From an uncultured Flavobacteriaceae bacterium (lineage in GTDB: Bacteria; Bacteroidota; Bacteroidia; Flavobacteriales; Flavobacteriaceae), in the NCBI GenBank assembly GCA_947493175.1, contig CANLQD010000003.1, forward strand, positions 372,001-436,000: DNA of 64,000 nt, given 5' to 3'. Positions 44,560 through 53,457 of this stretch are shown here, piece after piece. A model generated the notes under the pieces. It was not told where the DNA came from. It worked only from the letters and a program-made list of their open reading frames with translations, and made no database searches. The first letter of the stretch is position 1. Each line of letters begins with the position of its first letter. A program made the position numbers and the translations under genes.

Positions 44560-47500
44560 GCTGGATTTGCCACTACTTTCATAACGCCCTGCATGATACT
44601 CCAGTGACCCGGAAATGTGCAGATATAGGGGTACTCCCCTGGCTCGTCAGGAACCATAAAACGCAACACGGCCTTCTTTTCAGGGTCGACCATGGGCGTA
44701 GCCTCTAAGACCTGTGGCATATCCGGGATATAATCTCGCTCGGCACCATTTGGGTCTTGGGCCATTTTGTCCGCCGCGGCGCCTACCAATTCTTTACTGC
44801 CCTTGGCCAATACCAACAAATTATGCTGCATAAAATCGTTATTCTCAAAAACCAACTCTATTGTCTCCCCTGCTTTTACGGTAAATTCAGCAATATCGTA
44901 TTTCATCTCATTCTTAATTGTTCGTATGGTAATGACCTGATCGACATCTCCCTCGACCAAAGCATCTTCCGAAGAAAGCTTGCCATCGTAATTCTCATAA
45001 ATCAATTCTGCGATGCTCTTTTTTGAAAACTCACTTGTTTGTCCTGAATAATCCTTTTCCACATCATATTTCCATTCTCCTTCCAGTGGGAAATTTTGCC
45101 CTCCGACCTTTAACTCCATAGGATGGACATCTCCGTAAATCCCGCCACCACCACCAATGTCCTCCATCCAAACGGCAATTGTATTTTCTCCGGCTTTTAA
45201 AATGCCATGTTCGATATTATAGGTTCTGGTTTCTTGATAGCCTTTCGTCGCCCCGACCTGTTTTCCGTTGACATAGGTTATATCATTGTCGTTGATCTGT
45301 GCCAGGGACAGGATGGCCGATTTTCTTGATACACTTTCAGGCAATGCAATCGTTTTACGGAACCAGAGCGCACCGTCGATATTCATTCCGGCCTCCTCAA
45401 TGGTTTGCGGCAGTGTCATGGTCTTCCACTTACTATCTTTATAATCTACCTCATAGGGCAGCACTCCCTGCGCAAAATTTTCACTAACTTCAGGGTGTGC
45501 TTTCTTATATGCCGTAAGGAATCCTGTACTATGTTTTGTGCCCGCGATATAAACTGCTTTTGACAACCAATTATCATTCATGATACGGTCTGTTTCACTC
45601 ATAGCGAACAAGTTGCTGCCTAGACTTTCGGATGGTTGCAATTCTGAAAGTACCAATAAGGCCTGCAGCACAACTTTGGAATCTTGATCGTTAAGTAATT
45701 TGGACTTGGAAATTGCTCTGGCTGTTCTATCCGTTTTGGGAAGGATTTGTAAGGCGGCTCTTCGAACTTCAGCTGAAGAATGATCCAACGCTTTTTCGAC
45801 CGCATTGCGGGCCTCTGAACTTTCTTCTAAAGTAACTAAACCTTCAAGAGCCCAAATCGCATGCACTGCAATAGGATTTAAACCTGCGGCATCGGTTTGT
45901 TGATTGGCTACCAATGGAAGTAGATCTTCAACTACATCTTCATTATTTCGCTCCACGAGCAGGCGCTGCGCAGTCAACCGCCAAAACAAGTTATCATGAC
46001 TCAGGGCAGCTATTAAAGTTCTTGGGTCATCCGTAGTTAGTTTAGGGTAATCACTTGCCTCGTAAGTTTTCGGGACGACACGCCAAATACGTCCCCTTGA
46101 CTTGTCCCGAAGAGGGTTTTTGTAGGCGTTGCCCTTCCCGTTTTCAGCATCGTACCCTCCTCTTTCCATATTTGGGGTCGGGTTATGCTGTACGATGAAA
46201 TTATACCAATCTGCCACCCAGACCACCCCGTCTGGTCCAACTTTGGCTTCGACCGGAGATACCCACTCATCAGCACTTGAGAAAAGATTGCCACCGTCCT
46301 GTTCGATATAGCCCGCCCCATCTTCAACTATTTTTGAAATATGTACGAGGCCACCTGTAGGTTCACAAACAAAGGCCATTTTGTTCCAATAGCTTTTAGG
46401 GTATTCACGTGCGGTATAGAAGTGATGGCCTGCGGCGGCCGTGAATCCCCCGAAAACATCTACTTGGCGCACATTTGGTGTGATGGGCTGCATAAAGTAA
46501 TGACCATCAATTTTCTTACTGCCCGCATTACTGATACCCTCCACCCTTTCGAAATATGAATTGTTGATGCCCAAATAAACGCTATGGGTGTTGTTGGCGG
46601 TGGAAGCAAAAATGGAGTTGTCTTCGGTAAATCCAAGTCCCCAGGTATTGTTGCTCGTTTTGGTCAGGTACTCGAATTCGGTATAGTCTGTATCAAACCG
46701 ATAAAGACCTTGGCCAAATTCGAAAGGCTTCCCAAAGATTTCGCCTTTAAACCCGGAGTAACCCAAAACTCCGTATATTTTATTATCGATTCCTAATTGC
46801 AGATTTGATGGTCCAGCGTGGGTATCGAAGGTGCCCCATCCATTGATGATAACTTCACGAACATCGGCCTTATCATCCCCATCCGTATCCCTTAAAAATA
46901 GAAAATGGGGTGCTTGGGATACCAATATACCGCCATTGACAAATACGAAGCTAGTGGGTAGGTTTAGTCCTTCGGCAAATACGGTTACCTTATCCGCCTT
47001 ACCATCCTTATTAGTATCTTCCAAAATTTTGATGACGTCGTCACCCGAACTTTTGTCTTCGCGAACGGTGTTCGGATAATCTACGGTTTCGATCGCCCAA
47101 AGACGACCGTGCTCGTCCCAATTCATGGCGATTGGATTTACAATATCAGGTTCACAAGCAAAGAGCTCCAACTTGAATCCGGGTGGCACTTGAATCAATT
47201 TTGCAGAGGCATCGGGACTCAAAGGCATTTGGTATTGTAGTGGGGGATCCCGCTTCTCGTAATTGGGAATATTATCCTTTGGTTCATAGGTCAATGTCGG
47301 TATATCGACCATAAAATTGGCCCAGTTCTTTTTAGCGACCGAATCTATCGCCCAAAGAATACCTTGTTTTACCAAATTTTGAAAACCTTTGTTCTTCCAA
47401 GTACGTTCATCGTGGCCATAGGCGGTATAAAACACCTTACCTTTTCCATAATTCTTTACCCAAGTATAAGGTTCGTGATGTCCGCCTTCAACCCTTTCCA

Positions 47501-48062
47501 TCAAAACGATAATATCTTCCGCTACTTTGTCATGGACATACGTTTCGTCCCAAGTTTCGAAGGTAGTCACCTCCTTCGTGATAGGATGCTCCTTATTAAC
47601 GATTTCAGCAGTAAAAACATCGGTTTCATGACTCATAAAACGACCTCCGACCATATCGATATAGGCATCGCTGTCCTTAAAGCAGAAACTGGCACAATGA
47701 AGCGGGATGAAGGCATGTCCTTTAGAAACATAATCCATCAAGGCCTGCTCGTGTTCGGGCATTTGATCTTCGTAGTTCGCATAGAGTATAACACCGTCAA
47801 ATTGGGCCAAATTATCGGCATTCAAATCGTTGATATCTTCGGTATAGGTAATATTGATACCGTCTTTCGTGAGTGCGGAAGCCAAAACGGACATATATTC
47901 TCTAGAGGGATGGTGTTCTGCGTCATGGCCAAGAAACATGAGTTCAATCCGTCTGGGTTGATCATCAGGAATTGTTTTTGCCTGTTTTTTCTTAGATTCA
48001 CAACTTACTATAAAAAGAGTGAGCAATAGGACTAGTACAAAAAAAATTGTTTTGGTTTTCAT
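44556..48062 (-). CDS. ThuA / PVC-type dehydrogenase / cupredoxin fusion protein
   Basis: 1,168 residues. Lipoprotein signal (LLTLFIVSC). Domains: ThuA-like (about 35-250, MFLGHDAEHHPSREYM to GILWAI); seven-bladed PVC-type membrane-bound dehydrogenase domain (about 285-640, AIETVDYPNTVRED etc.); HEAT-like repeats (about 650-800); a jelly-roll module (about 880-990, NDITYVNGKQVG); and a C-terminal azurin/plastocyanin-like copper domain with ligands in QHNLLV, CTFPGHW and IMQG (His, Cys, His, Met). No CxxCH heme motif is present, unlike many PVC relatives. Probably a periplasmic or outer-membrane sugar oxidation protein with built-in copper electron carrier. Confidence 0.88.
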   Translation of the reverse strand: MKTKTIFFVLVLLLTLFIVSCESKKKQAKTIPDDQPRRIELMFLGHDAEHHPSREYMSVLASALTKDGINITYTEDINDLNADNLAQFDGVILYANYEDQMPEHEQALMDYVSKGHAFIPLHCASFCFKDSDAYIDMVGGRFMSHETDVFTAEIVNKEHPITKEVTTFETWDETYVHDKVAEDIIVLMERVEGGHHEPYTWVKNYGKGKVFYTAYGHDERTWKNKGFQNLVKQGILWAIDSVAKKNWANFMVDIPTLTYEPKDNIPNYEKRDPPLQYQMPLSPDASAKLIQVPPGFKLELFACEPDIVNPIAMNWDEHGRLWAIETVDYPNTVREDKSSGDDVIKILEDTNKDGKADKVTVFAEGLNLPTSFVFVNGGILVSQAPHFLFLRDTDGDDKADVREVIINGWGTFDTHAGPSNLQLGIDNKIYGVLGYSGFKGEIFGKPFEFGQGLYRFDTDYTEFEYLTKTSNNTWGLGFTEDNSIFASTANNTHSVYLGINNSYFERVEGISNAGSKKIDGHYFMQPITPNVRQVDVFGGFTAAAGHHFYTAREYPKSYWNKMAFVCEPTGGLVHISKIVEDGAGYIEQDGGNLFSSADEWVSPVEAKVGPDGVVWVADWYNFIVQHNPTPNMERGGYDAENGKGNAYKNPLRDKSRGRIWRVVPKTYEASDYPKLTTDDPRTLIAALSHDNLFWRLTAQRLLVERNNEDVVEDLLPLVANQQTDAAGLNPIAVHAIWALEGLVTLEESSEARNAVEKALDHSSAEVRRAALQILPKTDRTARAISKSKLLNDQDSKVVLQALLVLSELQPSESLGSNLFAMSETDRIMNDNWLSKAVYIAGTKHSTGFLTAYKKAHPEVSENFAQGVLPYEVDYKDSKWKTMTLPQTIEEAGMNIDGALWFRKTIALPESVSRKSAILSLAQINDNDITYVNGKQVGATKGYQETRTYNIEHGILKAGENTIAVWMEDIGGGGGIYGDVHPMELKVGGQNFPLEGEWKYDVEKDYSGQTSEFSKKSIAELIYENYDGKLSSEDALVEGDVDQVITIRTIKNEMKYDIAEFTVKAGETIELVFENNDFMQHNLLVLAKGSKELVGAAADKMAQDPNGAERDYIPDMPQVLEATPMVDPEKKAVLRFMVPDEPGEYPYICTFPGHWSIMQGVMKVVANPA

Positions 48063-48206
48063 AATAAGAGGTGTAATGGACTAGTCAATAATACTAAAAA
48101 GTCAATCTAAAAACATCCTGATAAGTATCCATAACTGACTGTTTTATATCCCTAAAATTTATATTAATAAAAATATAAGATATATTAGTAATCTAATCTC
48201 GACAAC

Positions 48207-49079
48207 TTGAAATCAGCATTGCAAAAATCACCGATACCTAAAAATCATGCTTTCTTGGTAAGGTATCTCAAAGAGCGCTACTTTGACCCTAATTGGCATT
48301 TTCATGCCGAATATCAAATTTTTATGGTTTTAAAAGGCGAGGGAACACGGTTTATCGGGGACCATGTAGCACCTTTTAAACCGGGAAATATTACCTTCAC
48401 CGGACCTGATTTACCCCATCTGTGGCGAAGCGATCAAGAAATGCATTTAGGAAAAGAAGAGGAGCATTGTGAAGGAATCGTGGTCTATTTCAACGAAAAA
48501 TTGCTTGGTAAAAGCCTATTACAAACTGAAGAAGCCATACGAATACGCCAACTATTCAAAAAAAGTCTACGCGGATTGGATGTTACGGGAAGAACACGGG
48601 AAACAGTACACAAGACGATTGCGGGACTACCCGAATTAAATGGATTCGATGGTGTTCTGGAATTGCTCAAAATCTTGAATATGCTATCGAATACCAATGA
48701 TTTGAAATCCCTGGCAAGCCCTGGGTACACCAATAGTCTCAAAGAAGGCGATACGGAGCGCATGAATAAGGTATATGCCTATGTCATGCAAAATTTCAGA
48801 AGAAGAATAACGGTTTCAGAACTTGCCGAGCTCACCAGTATGACTCCAACTTCTTTTAGCCGATATTTTAAGGTGCATGCCAACAAAACCTTTTCTGAAT
48901 TCGTTAGCGAGATACGCATCGGTAATGCCTGTAAACTGCTCATTGAAAGGAAGATTAACGCTTCCCAAGCTTGCTATGCCAGCGGTTTTCAGACGCTATC
49001 GAACTTTAACAAACAGTTCAAGACGATTACCAAGCGAACCCCAATGGCTTATAAAAAGGAGTACAAAGCAGTTTCCTAG
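48207..49079 (+). CDS. AraC-family transcriptional regulator with cupin domain
   Basis: 290 residues from TTG 48207; no other start precedes the conserved N-terminus (SPIPKNHAFLVRYLKERYFD, then NWHFHAEYQ). Cupin-like sensor domain (EGTRFIGDHVAPFKPGNITF), C-terminal helix-turn-helix pair (VSELAELTSMTPTSFSRYFK, YASGFQTLSNFNKQFK). Divergent from the ThuA/isomerase/Gfo operon with a 144-base gap, so it likely controls it. Confidence 0.93.
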   Translation: MKSALQKSPIPKNHAFLVRYLKERYFDPNWHFHAEYQIFMVLKGEGTRFIGDHVAPFKPGNITFTGPDLPHLWRSDQEMHLGKEEEHCEGIVVYFNEKLLGKSLLQTEEAIRIRQLFKKSLRGLDVTGRTRETVHKTIAGLPELNGFDGVLELLKILNMLSNTNDLKSLASPGYTNSLKEGDTERMNKVYAYVMQNFRRRITVSELAELTSMTPTSFSRYFKVHANKTFSEFVSEIRIGNACKLLIERKINASQACYASGFQTLSNFNKQFKTITKRTPMAYKKEYKAVS

Positions 49080-49201
49080 TGTAAATCCTCTGGTTTCGAT
49101 TGTGATGTAAAACGAACGTTTTTTGGGACTAAAACAATTTTCTAGATTGGTTCTTTCAACTAATCGTTATATATGATGACTTTAGCTATAGATAGAATTA
49201 A

Positions 49202-49229
49202 AACTGCCCCAAGACAAATTGGGGCAGTT
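49202..49229. terminator. Bidirectional terminator between the AraC gene and the lipoprotein operon
   Basis: AACTGCCCCAA (49202-49212), 6-base loop GACAAA, TTGGGGCAGTT (49219-49229): perfect 11-bp stem. T-rich on the minus strand side; serves the convergent ends. Confidence 0.85.
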
Positions 49230-49339
49230 CATAAAAAACCTTTCTTTTTCATATAGGGAACTTCAATAGGAAAGGCTGCAAACACCAAAACACAGAAAAC
49301 TGGCCATTTTCTTGAGTCTTGCTTAGCCACTAGGTAGGT

Positions 49340-50239
49340 CTAGTTCTTTTCAAAGGTCAGGAGATCGGTTCCTCCATCACCTCCACTTACATGTTTGAGT
49401 TCAATTTTCGATGCCGAATGCGAAATGATATCCCAATCTTCCGAAAGATCTGCAAAGTCCGCTGGGGAAGCGAAGAAAATATTGAAATCAATATCACCAG
49501 AGGAAGAACCTCCCGAAAAATTTCCAATCGTACAATCGTTCTTAAAACGTAAACGGTCATCACCAGCAATTCGTAAATCTACCTTTGACTCGCCATTTTC
49601 CAATTCGATTTCATGAAGCGTCCAGGTGGCCTCCAAATCACTTATGTCGGTGATCGTTATCACAACTTGAATATTATTCCCGCTCCCGGATGCTTCCCAA
49701 GTGCCCGAATATTCATTATTGTTCCAGGATACGTTCATGGTGCCATCAGCCGAGAAGTCAAAAGTGTAACCGTTCAGATTATCTTCCAAGTCATTGTCGT
49801 TCAGCTCAAGCTTGTCCACATACCAGCCCGAACAGGCAGTCAATACATTGGTCAATTGGGATACGCTGCAATTGTTACAGTCGTCGTCAGAGTTGTCATC
49901 GTTCGAACTACTGCTGGAGCTATCATCGTTTGAATCGTCATTGGAGTCATCATCAATGGTAATCGACCATGTCCCAGTTGCATTATTAGTTGCATTATCG
50001 GCCACCAAGCTTCCGTCCGAATTGAAGGAGAAACCATAGCCTGTGAAATCACCGGTTTCATTTTTTCCTGAATCGATGAAATTGGTAATGACCCAAGATC
50101 CTGTAGAAACATTGTTGGTAATCGTCTCGATATCCGCTTGTAGATTTGCAAAATTATTGCTGTCATCGCCATCTTTGGTACATGCGGTAAAGAGTAACGT
50201 CATTATACCTAATCCATAAATTAAAATGTTCTTTTTCAT
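49340..50239 (-). CDS. Asp-rich lipoprotein with lipocalin-like domains, copy A
   Basis: 299 residues. Lipobox FTAC; then two units of a ~100-residue lipocalin-like beta domain (SGSWVITNFIDSGKN... and GWYVDKLELNDNDLEDN...), joined by a Ser/Asn/Asp-rich linker (DDDSNDDSNDDSSSSSS) with a Cys pair (DDDCNNC). The neighbour 50265-51692 has the same units. The function is unknown; the acidic linker may bind calcium. It sits beside the divergent ECF sigma/FecR/TonB genes. Confidence 0.75.
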   Translation of the reverse strand: MKKNILIYGLGIMTLLFTACTKDGDDSNNFANLQADIETITNNVSTGSWVITNFIDSGKNETGDFTGYGFSFNSDGSLVADNATNNATGTWSITIDDDSNDDSNDDSSSSSSNDDNSDDDCNNCSVSQLTNVLTACSGWYVDKLELNDNDLEDNLNGYTFDFSADGTMNVSWNNNEYSGTWEASGSGNNIQVVITITDISDLEATWTLHEIELENGESKVDLRIAGDDRLRFKNDCTIGNFSGGSSSGDIDFNIFFASPADFADLSEDWDIISHSASKIELKHVSGGDGGTDLLTFEKN

Positions 50240-50264
50240 AGCAATTGTTTTAAAGGTTATTGTA

Positions 50265-51692
50265 TTATTGTTTATTAAGAATCAATGTATCCGTTCCTCC
50301 GTTACCACCACTGACATCACGTAATTCTACTTGGGTATCGGTAACGGAAATCACCTCCCAGGTATCGTCGAACTCATCCAAAGGTGCTGTGTTTCCAAAA
50401 TTCAAGACGAGTTCACTATCCGAATTTTGCGGTGTCCATGTTCCATTGGTATTGGTGCTGCCATTATCAGCGACCGCAGTACCATCACTATTAAAGTTGA
50501 AGGTGTAACCATTGTAATTACTTGTTTGGTCATCTGCGTCCTCGGTGTAAGAACCGACCACCCAAAGACCATCTGTCAAAATAGTTGCAAGTGTTCCGTT
50601 ATTTCCATTTCCATTATCTCCATCATCAGTACAATTACTCTCGAATCGTAAACGGTCGTCCTCGATTCGAAAATCAACTTCGTTCTCGCCACCGACTTGT
50701 TCTATTTCATGTAGGTTCCAAATGGCATTAAAGTCGGTCAAGTTTGGGATATTGATCGTAAAGGCAATATTATTTGCGGCCCCAGTACTTTCCCAAGTTC
50801 CTGAAAAGGAATTGTTGTTCCCGACAGCGGTCAATGTGCCATCGGTAAGAAAATTAAATTGATAGGCCGTATAGTTATCTTCTAGGTCCTGGTCGTTGCG
50901 TTCCAGTTTATCGACCATCCAATTGGAGCATCCCGTCAATAGATCTCCAAGCTGGTTCGTGGTGCAGTTATCGCAGTCGTCATCATTAAAGTCGTAATCA
51001 TCGTCTTCGTCGCAACTGTCTTTGGCTTCATCAATTACCTGTTCCAAGGCAATAAGATTTCCGATACTGGTCTCGGTACCATCGGCAAGGACAACATTTA
51101 TCGGAAAGGCAATGTTCACGACATCATCATTCTCTAAGTCATCAATAAAATTATATAGTTGGGCATCGCTGGTAATGGATAGATTGTCAAAAACCTCTGT
51201 GGTCTGATTAAAAATAGATGCCGTTATCGGATATTGAATATCCAAACATTCTATGTCGTCATCAGGCACGTTCTCTCCGTTACAACCGGATGAAAAAGAA
51301 TCGAATTCCGCTTGATCCGCAATTGCGACTTCGGTAAAATCACTCAAGATAATCGTAATGGGAAATTGAATCTCGAGTACATCCGTATCATTGTCAGAGG
51401 CATCAAAAATCGCTTCAATGTTGGCATAGTCATCTTCGGTATCCACTAAAATATCCGTTCCGTTTGCCGTGACGACAACGGGTAATTTTACGGTAAAACA
51501 ATTTGATCTATCGATTATGTTATCGATTGAGCCGTCGTTCAAAGCTGTTCTTTCCAGTAGATCGGCGACCATTGAATTGGCGAGGTTCGGCTCATCAATT
51601 GGAGGGAAATATTCGAATTCCTCTTGTCTACAGCTTAAGTTGAGCAAGACAATCGATAATAAGAAAGTTAGTATTTTAAAGGACTTTTGCAT
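50265..51692 (-). CDS. Asp-rich lipoprotein with lipocalin-like domains, copy B
   Basis: 475 residues. Lipobox LLNLSC; an N-terminal part (~20-230) of FPI/FPIN repeat elements (KLPVVVTANGTDI, IQFPITIILSDFTEV, IQYPITASIFNQTTE, IAFPINVVLADGTET); then two lipocalin-like units as in copy A (GCSNWMVDKLERNDQDLEDN; GLWVVGSYTEDADDQTSNY) with linker Cys pair DDDCDNC. 25 bases upstream of copy A, so one operon. Divergent from the ECF sigma gene. Surface location likely. Confidence 0.75.
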   Translation of the reverse strand: MQKSFKILTFLLSIVLLNLSCRQEEFEYFPPIDEPNLANSMVADLLERTALNDGSIDNIIDRSNCFTVKLPVVVTANGTDILVDTEDDYANIEAIFDASDNDTDVLEIQFPITIILSDFTEVAIADQAEFDSFSSGCNGENVPDDDIECLDIQYPITASIFNQTTEVFDNLSITSDAQLYNFIDDLENDDVVNIAFPINVVLADGTETSIGNLIALEQVIDEAKDSCDEDDDYDFNDDDCDNCTTNQLGDLLTGCSNWMVDKLERNDQDLEDNYTAYQFNFLTDGTLTAVGNNNSFSGTWESTGAANNIAFTINIPNLTDFNAIWNLHEIEQVGGENEVDFRIEDDRLRFESNCTDDGDNGNGNNGTLATILTDGLWVVGSYTEDADDQTSNYNGYTFNFNSDGTAVADNGSTNTNGTWTPQNSDSELVLNFGNTAPLDEFDDTWEVISVTDTQVELRDVSGGNGGTDTLILNKQ

Positions 51693-51807
51693 GATAAAAA
51701 ACTATTTCGGTTAACGGGTTCCGCTACTAAAACAACCTACTCCTGAAAACTCCTGAAAAATTTTAAAATATTTTATTTCTACATTTAGCGACACAAAATC
51801 CAGAGGC

Positions 51808-52332
51808 TTGTCAAAGGAACTACATGAAGATATTTGTCAAAAACACGTCTTTTCGGGCGTTTATAACAAATACGCCAAAAGTCTACATGACTATCTCTAC
51901 TACAAATATGGGGAACGACTGAACCCGAACGATAAGGCACAGGAAGCATTTATCAAACTTTGGGAAAATTGCAAAAAGGTCACTTTGGGCAAAGCCAAAT
52001 CTTATCTATACACGGTAGCCAACAATATGATGCTGAACGAGGTCAAACATCAAAAGGTAGTCTTACAATATCAAAAAATACTACCCGCACAACATAGTAA
52101 TGAAACTCCTGAATTCCTTATGGAAAAGGAGGAGTATTTTCAGAAATACCAAAAAACCTTGGAAAAACTTTCCGAGGAGCAACGGGTGGCTTTCATGCTG
52201 AATAAAGCAGAAGGCAAAAAACATGAGGAAATTGCGGAAATGTTGGGAGTTACCCGTAAGGTGGTCGAGTACCGTATTTATACGGCTTTTGGCATCCTAA
52301 AAAAAGAATTGGAAAATTTTAAATTAAAATAA
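51808..52332 (+). CDS. ECF-type RNA polymerase sigma factor
   Basis: 174 residues from TTG 51808 (MSKELHEDICQKHVFSGVYN). Region 2 (YAKSLHDYLYYKYGERLNPN, DKAQEAFIKLWEN, KSYLYTVANNMMLNEVKHQK) and region 4 (LSEEQRVAFMLNKAEGKKHEE, IAEMLGVTRKVVEYRIYTAF) are both present. Followed by a FecR anti-sigma factor and an STN-containing TonB receptor: a trans-envelope signalling set. Confidence 0.9.
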   Translation: MSKELHEDICQKHVFSGVYNKYAKSLHDYLYYKYGERLNPNDKAQEAFIKLWENCKKVTLGKAKSYLYTVANNMMLNEVKHQKVVLQYQKILPAQHSNETPEFLMEKEEYFQKYQKTLEKLSEEQRVAFMLNKAEGKKHEEIAEMLGVTRKVVEYRIYTAFGILKKELENFKLK

Positions 52333-52379
52333 TCAGGAAAAAACAGACCTTGGTTGTTATATAATCAGAAGCCGAATCG

Positions 52380-53291
52380 ATGGATAAGGAATATTTGATA
52401 CAAAAATGGTTAACAGATGAGCTTTCAGAGCAAGAAATGAAGGCTTTCAAAGAACTTGACGATTACCCTGAACTTACGGGTATCATTGAGAATGCCGAGT
52501 ATTTCAAAGCCTCCAGATTCTCAACTGTGGCCGATTTTGAGACCTTCAGTACGCGACTTGATAAAGATACCGTGCCCGTGAGAAAACTAACTTGGCTTAA
52601 GCCATTTTTACGAATAGCAAGTGTCTTTGTCATCGGTCTGGTACTTTCCTATTTCTTTCTTTTCAATGGGGATGTGGAGATTAATACCCTTGCAGGCGAA
52701 AAGACTACCATAGAACTTCCGGATGCCTCTGCCGTTGTGGTAAATGCCCTATCCGAACTAAGTTATTCCAAAAGTAAGTGGAGCGATAAACGTGAAGTTG
52801 AGCTACAGGGAGAGGCCTATTTTAAGGTTGCCAAAGGTGCAAAATTCGATGTAGTTACCTCCGAAGGAACGGTCAGTGTAGTGGGAACCCAATTCAATGT
52901 CAAGCAGCGGGAGAGCTATTTTGAGGTTGCATGTTTTGAGGGCATTGTGAAGGTTACCTCCCCGAACGCCACGGAACAACTTACCGCAGGAAATCGCTTT
53001 CGTTTTTCAAACGGTACCGCTTCCCTTGGAAAAACCACCTATCAAAATCCCCAATGGACCAAGAACGTCAGTAGCTTTGAACGCGTGCCTTTTTCAGAGG
53101 TCGTTGCCGAATTGGAGCGCCAATACGATATAACGGTCCAAATGGAAAACATAAGTGACGAGCTGCTTTTCACGGGGGGGTTTGTACACGATAACTTGGA
53201 TAATGCGTTGAAATCGGTCAGTGAACCTTTGAATTTGGGGTATCGAATAGCGTCTGGAAAACGGGTCAGTATTTATTCCATCAAAAAATGA
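52380..53291 (+). CDS. FecR-family anti-sigma factor
   Basis: 303 residues. Cytoplasmic N-terminus, one membrane helix (about 80-98, IASVFVIGLVLSYFFLF), and a periplasmic FecR domain (TLAGEKTTIELPDAS... EVELQGEAYFKVAKGAKFDV... VVGTQFNVKQRE) followed by the DUF4974-like C-terminus (FSEVVAELERQYDITVQM). Holds the sigma factor until the TonB receptor signals. 47 bases after the sigma gene. Confidence 0.95.
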   Translation: MDKEYLIQKWLTDELSEQEMKAFKELDDYPELTGIIENAEYFKASRFSTVADFETFSTRLDKDTVPVRKLTWLKPFLRIASVFVIGLVLSYFFLFNGDVEINTLAGEKTTIELPDASAVVVNALSELSYSKSKWSDKREVELQGEAYFKVAKGAKFDVVTSEGTVSVVGTQFNVKQRESYFEVACFEGIVKVTSPNATEQLTAGNRFRFSNGTASLGKTTYQNPQWTKNVSSFERVPFSEVVAELERQYDITVQMENISDELLFTGGFVHDNLDNALKSVSEPLNLGYRIASGKRVSIYSIKK

Positions 53292-53457
53292 GAAAGCTTG
53301 ATTTAGTCTTTTCCAAAGTTAAAATTTTCCTTCTGGAACCACTTATTACGCTATTCGACATGTTTTTTGCCCTAAAAAACAATACCCTTAACTTGACCTA
53401 GAAAGTGCACAACGCGTTAAACCATTAAAGTATTAGGCCAAGTCGGGCATTCTGTAA

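Noticed and set aside
47364..48029. 221-codon plus-strand frame inside the ThuA/PVC gene
   Set aside because: Antisense shadow; the ThuA domain on the minus strand explains the region.
49852..50172. Apparent low-complexity repeats as a CRISPR or satellite array
   Set aside because: They are Ser/Asp codon runs within a lipoprotein linker; no regular repeat-spacer structure exists, and no cas genes occur in the window.
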